The notes beneath the pieces were generated by a model that had not been told where the DNA came from, ran no database searches, and was given only the letters and a program-made list of their open reading frames with translations. Made by a program: the position numbers and the translations under genes. A stretch of DNA of 64,000 bases, from positions 42,649 through 106,648 of the forward strand of contig JBFMDH010000027.1 of NCBI GenBank assembly GCA_040754075.1. The letters run 5' to 3'. Within the stretch, counting starts at the first letter, position 1. The number at the start of each line of letters is the position of its first letter. This document shows positions 63,889 to 64,000 of this stretch, one piece after another. The stretch is from Acidobacteriota bacterium. Lineage in GTDB: Bacteria > Acidobacteriota > Blastocatellia > UBA7656.

Positions 63889-64000
63889 ATAAAAATGGAA
63901 ACAATCTTCCACAAGGTTATACTAGAAAACGCTTCATACGGCATAGCTGTCGGGCATTCCCAGATGGGTCATCCGGTTCAATGCCGCACAGCGCAACAGC
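63889..64000. other. window end, no gene supported
   Basis: 112 bp after the last stop. An ATG at 63895 opens a frame to the edge but has no ribosome-binding site and no recognisable protein. Confidence 0.5.

Noticed and set aside
63895..64000. Open frame running off the window end
   Set aside because: No ribosome-binding site and no recognisable residues in 35 codons.

Overview
This is a gene-dense chromosomal stretch from a Gram-negative bacterium. I infer an Acidobacteriota of the Blastocatellia type. The basis is the general gene style: a long intein-bearing B12-dependent ribonucleotide reductase, PhoH / 7TM-HD / YbeY / CorC / Era in a row, a SpoIID-type protein in a cell with TolC and RND efflux genes, a BACON-domain subtilase, and many small secreted TPR and amidohydrolase proteins. 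No rRNA, tRNA or marker gene fixes the taxon, so this is a moderate-confidence inference. Most genes before about 41.8 kb are on the minus strand. Everything after 41.9 kb is on the plus strand.

Layout. 0-7 kb: partial fatty-acid desaturase, ROK sugar kinase, threonine/serine dehydratase, secreted S8 subtilase, and a 52-residue basic protein. 7.2-14.3 kb: class II ribonucleotide reductase NrdJ interrupted by three inteins, with a 640-bp upstream region holding a sigma70-like promoter, two correctly spaced NrdR-box-like sites and a perfect DnaA box. 14.3-33 kb: housekeeping and secreted genes (ketopantoate reductase, esterase, GT39 glycosyltransferase, LeuA-type lyase, M20 peptidase, a SpoIID-DedA fusion, a ClpB-like ATPase, D-aminoacylase, beta-propeller, flavin reductase, TPR proteins, an aldose-epimerase-like protein) and a 181-bp MITE-like element. 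33.1-35.1 kb: an A+T-rich defence island with a DpnI-type methyl-directed endonuclease, a small partner gene and a phage-type adenine methyltransferase. It is flanked by the 5' end of a dam/DpnM-type gene and the 3' end of a beta-class methyltransferase gene. 35.2-43.9 kb: QueC, RDD protein, alpha-L-fucosidase, a GT4 glycosyltransferase that seems to use a CTG start, a CsaA-like protein, chorismate synthase and peptide deformylase. 44-54.3 kb: a four-GAF sigma54 activator followed by an enhancer-like repeat, a -24/-12-like promoter and a STAS-TolC-MFP-RND efflux operon ending in a strong terminator. 54.5-62.1 kb: PhoH (with a class 3 intein), 7TM-HD protein, YbeY, CorC and Era. 62.3-63.9 kb: a secreted M20 peptidase.

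Three things stand out. First, many intergenic gaps hold short tandem arrays with a 7-nt period (a few 8 or 9), each locus with its own unit sequence, usually as two facing arrays forming an inverted pair. They abut or enter genes and appear to have fused SpoIID to DedA and rewritten the end of ybeY. Second, the DpnI locus looks like a fossil of a DpnII-type methylase pair replaced by a DpnI cassette. Third, there are four inteins, all with intact LAGLIDADG motifs, one of which is class 3 by its WCT residues.
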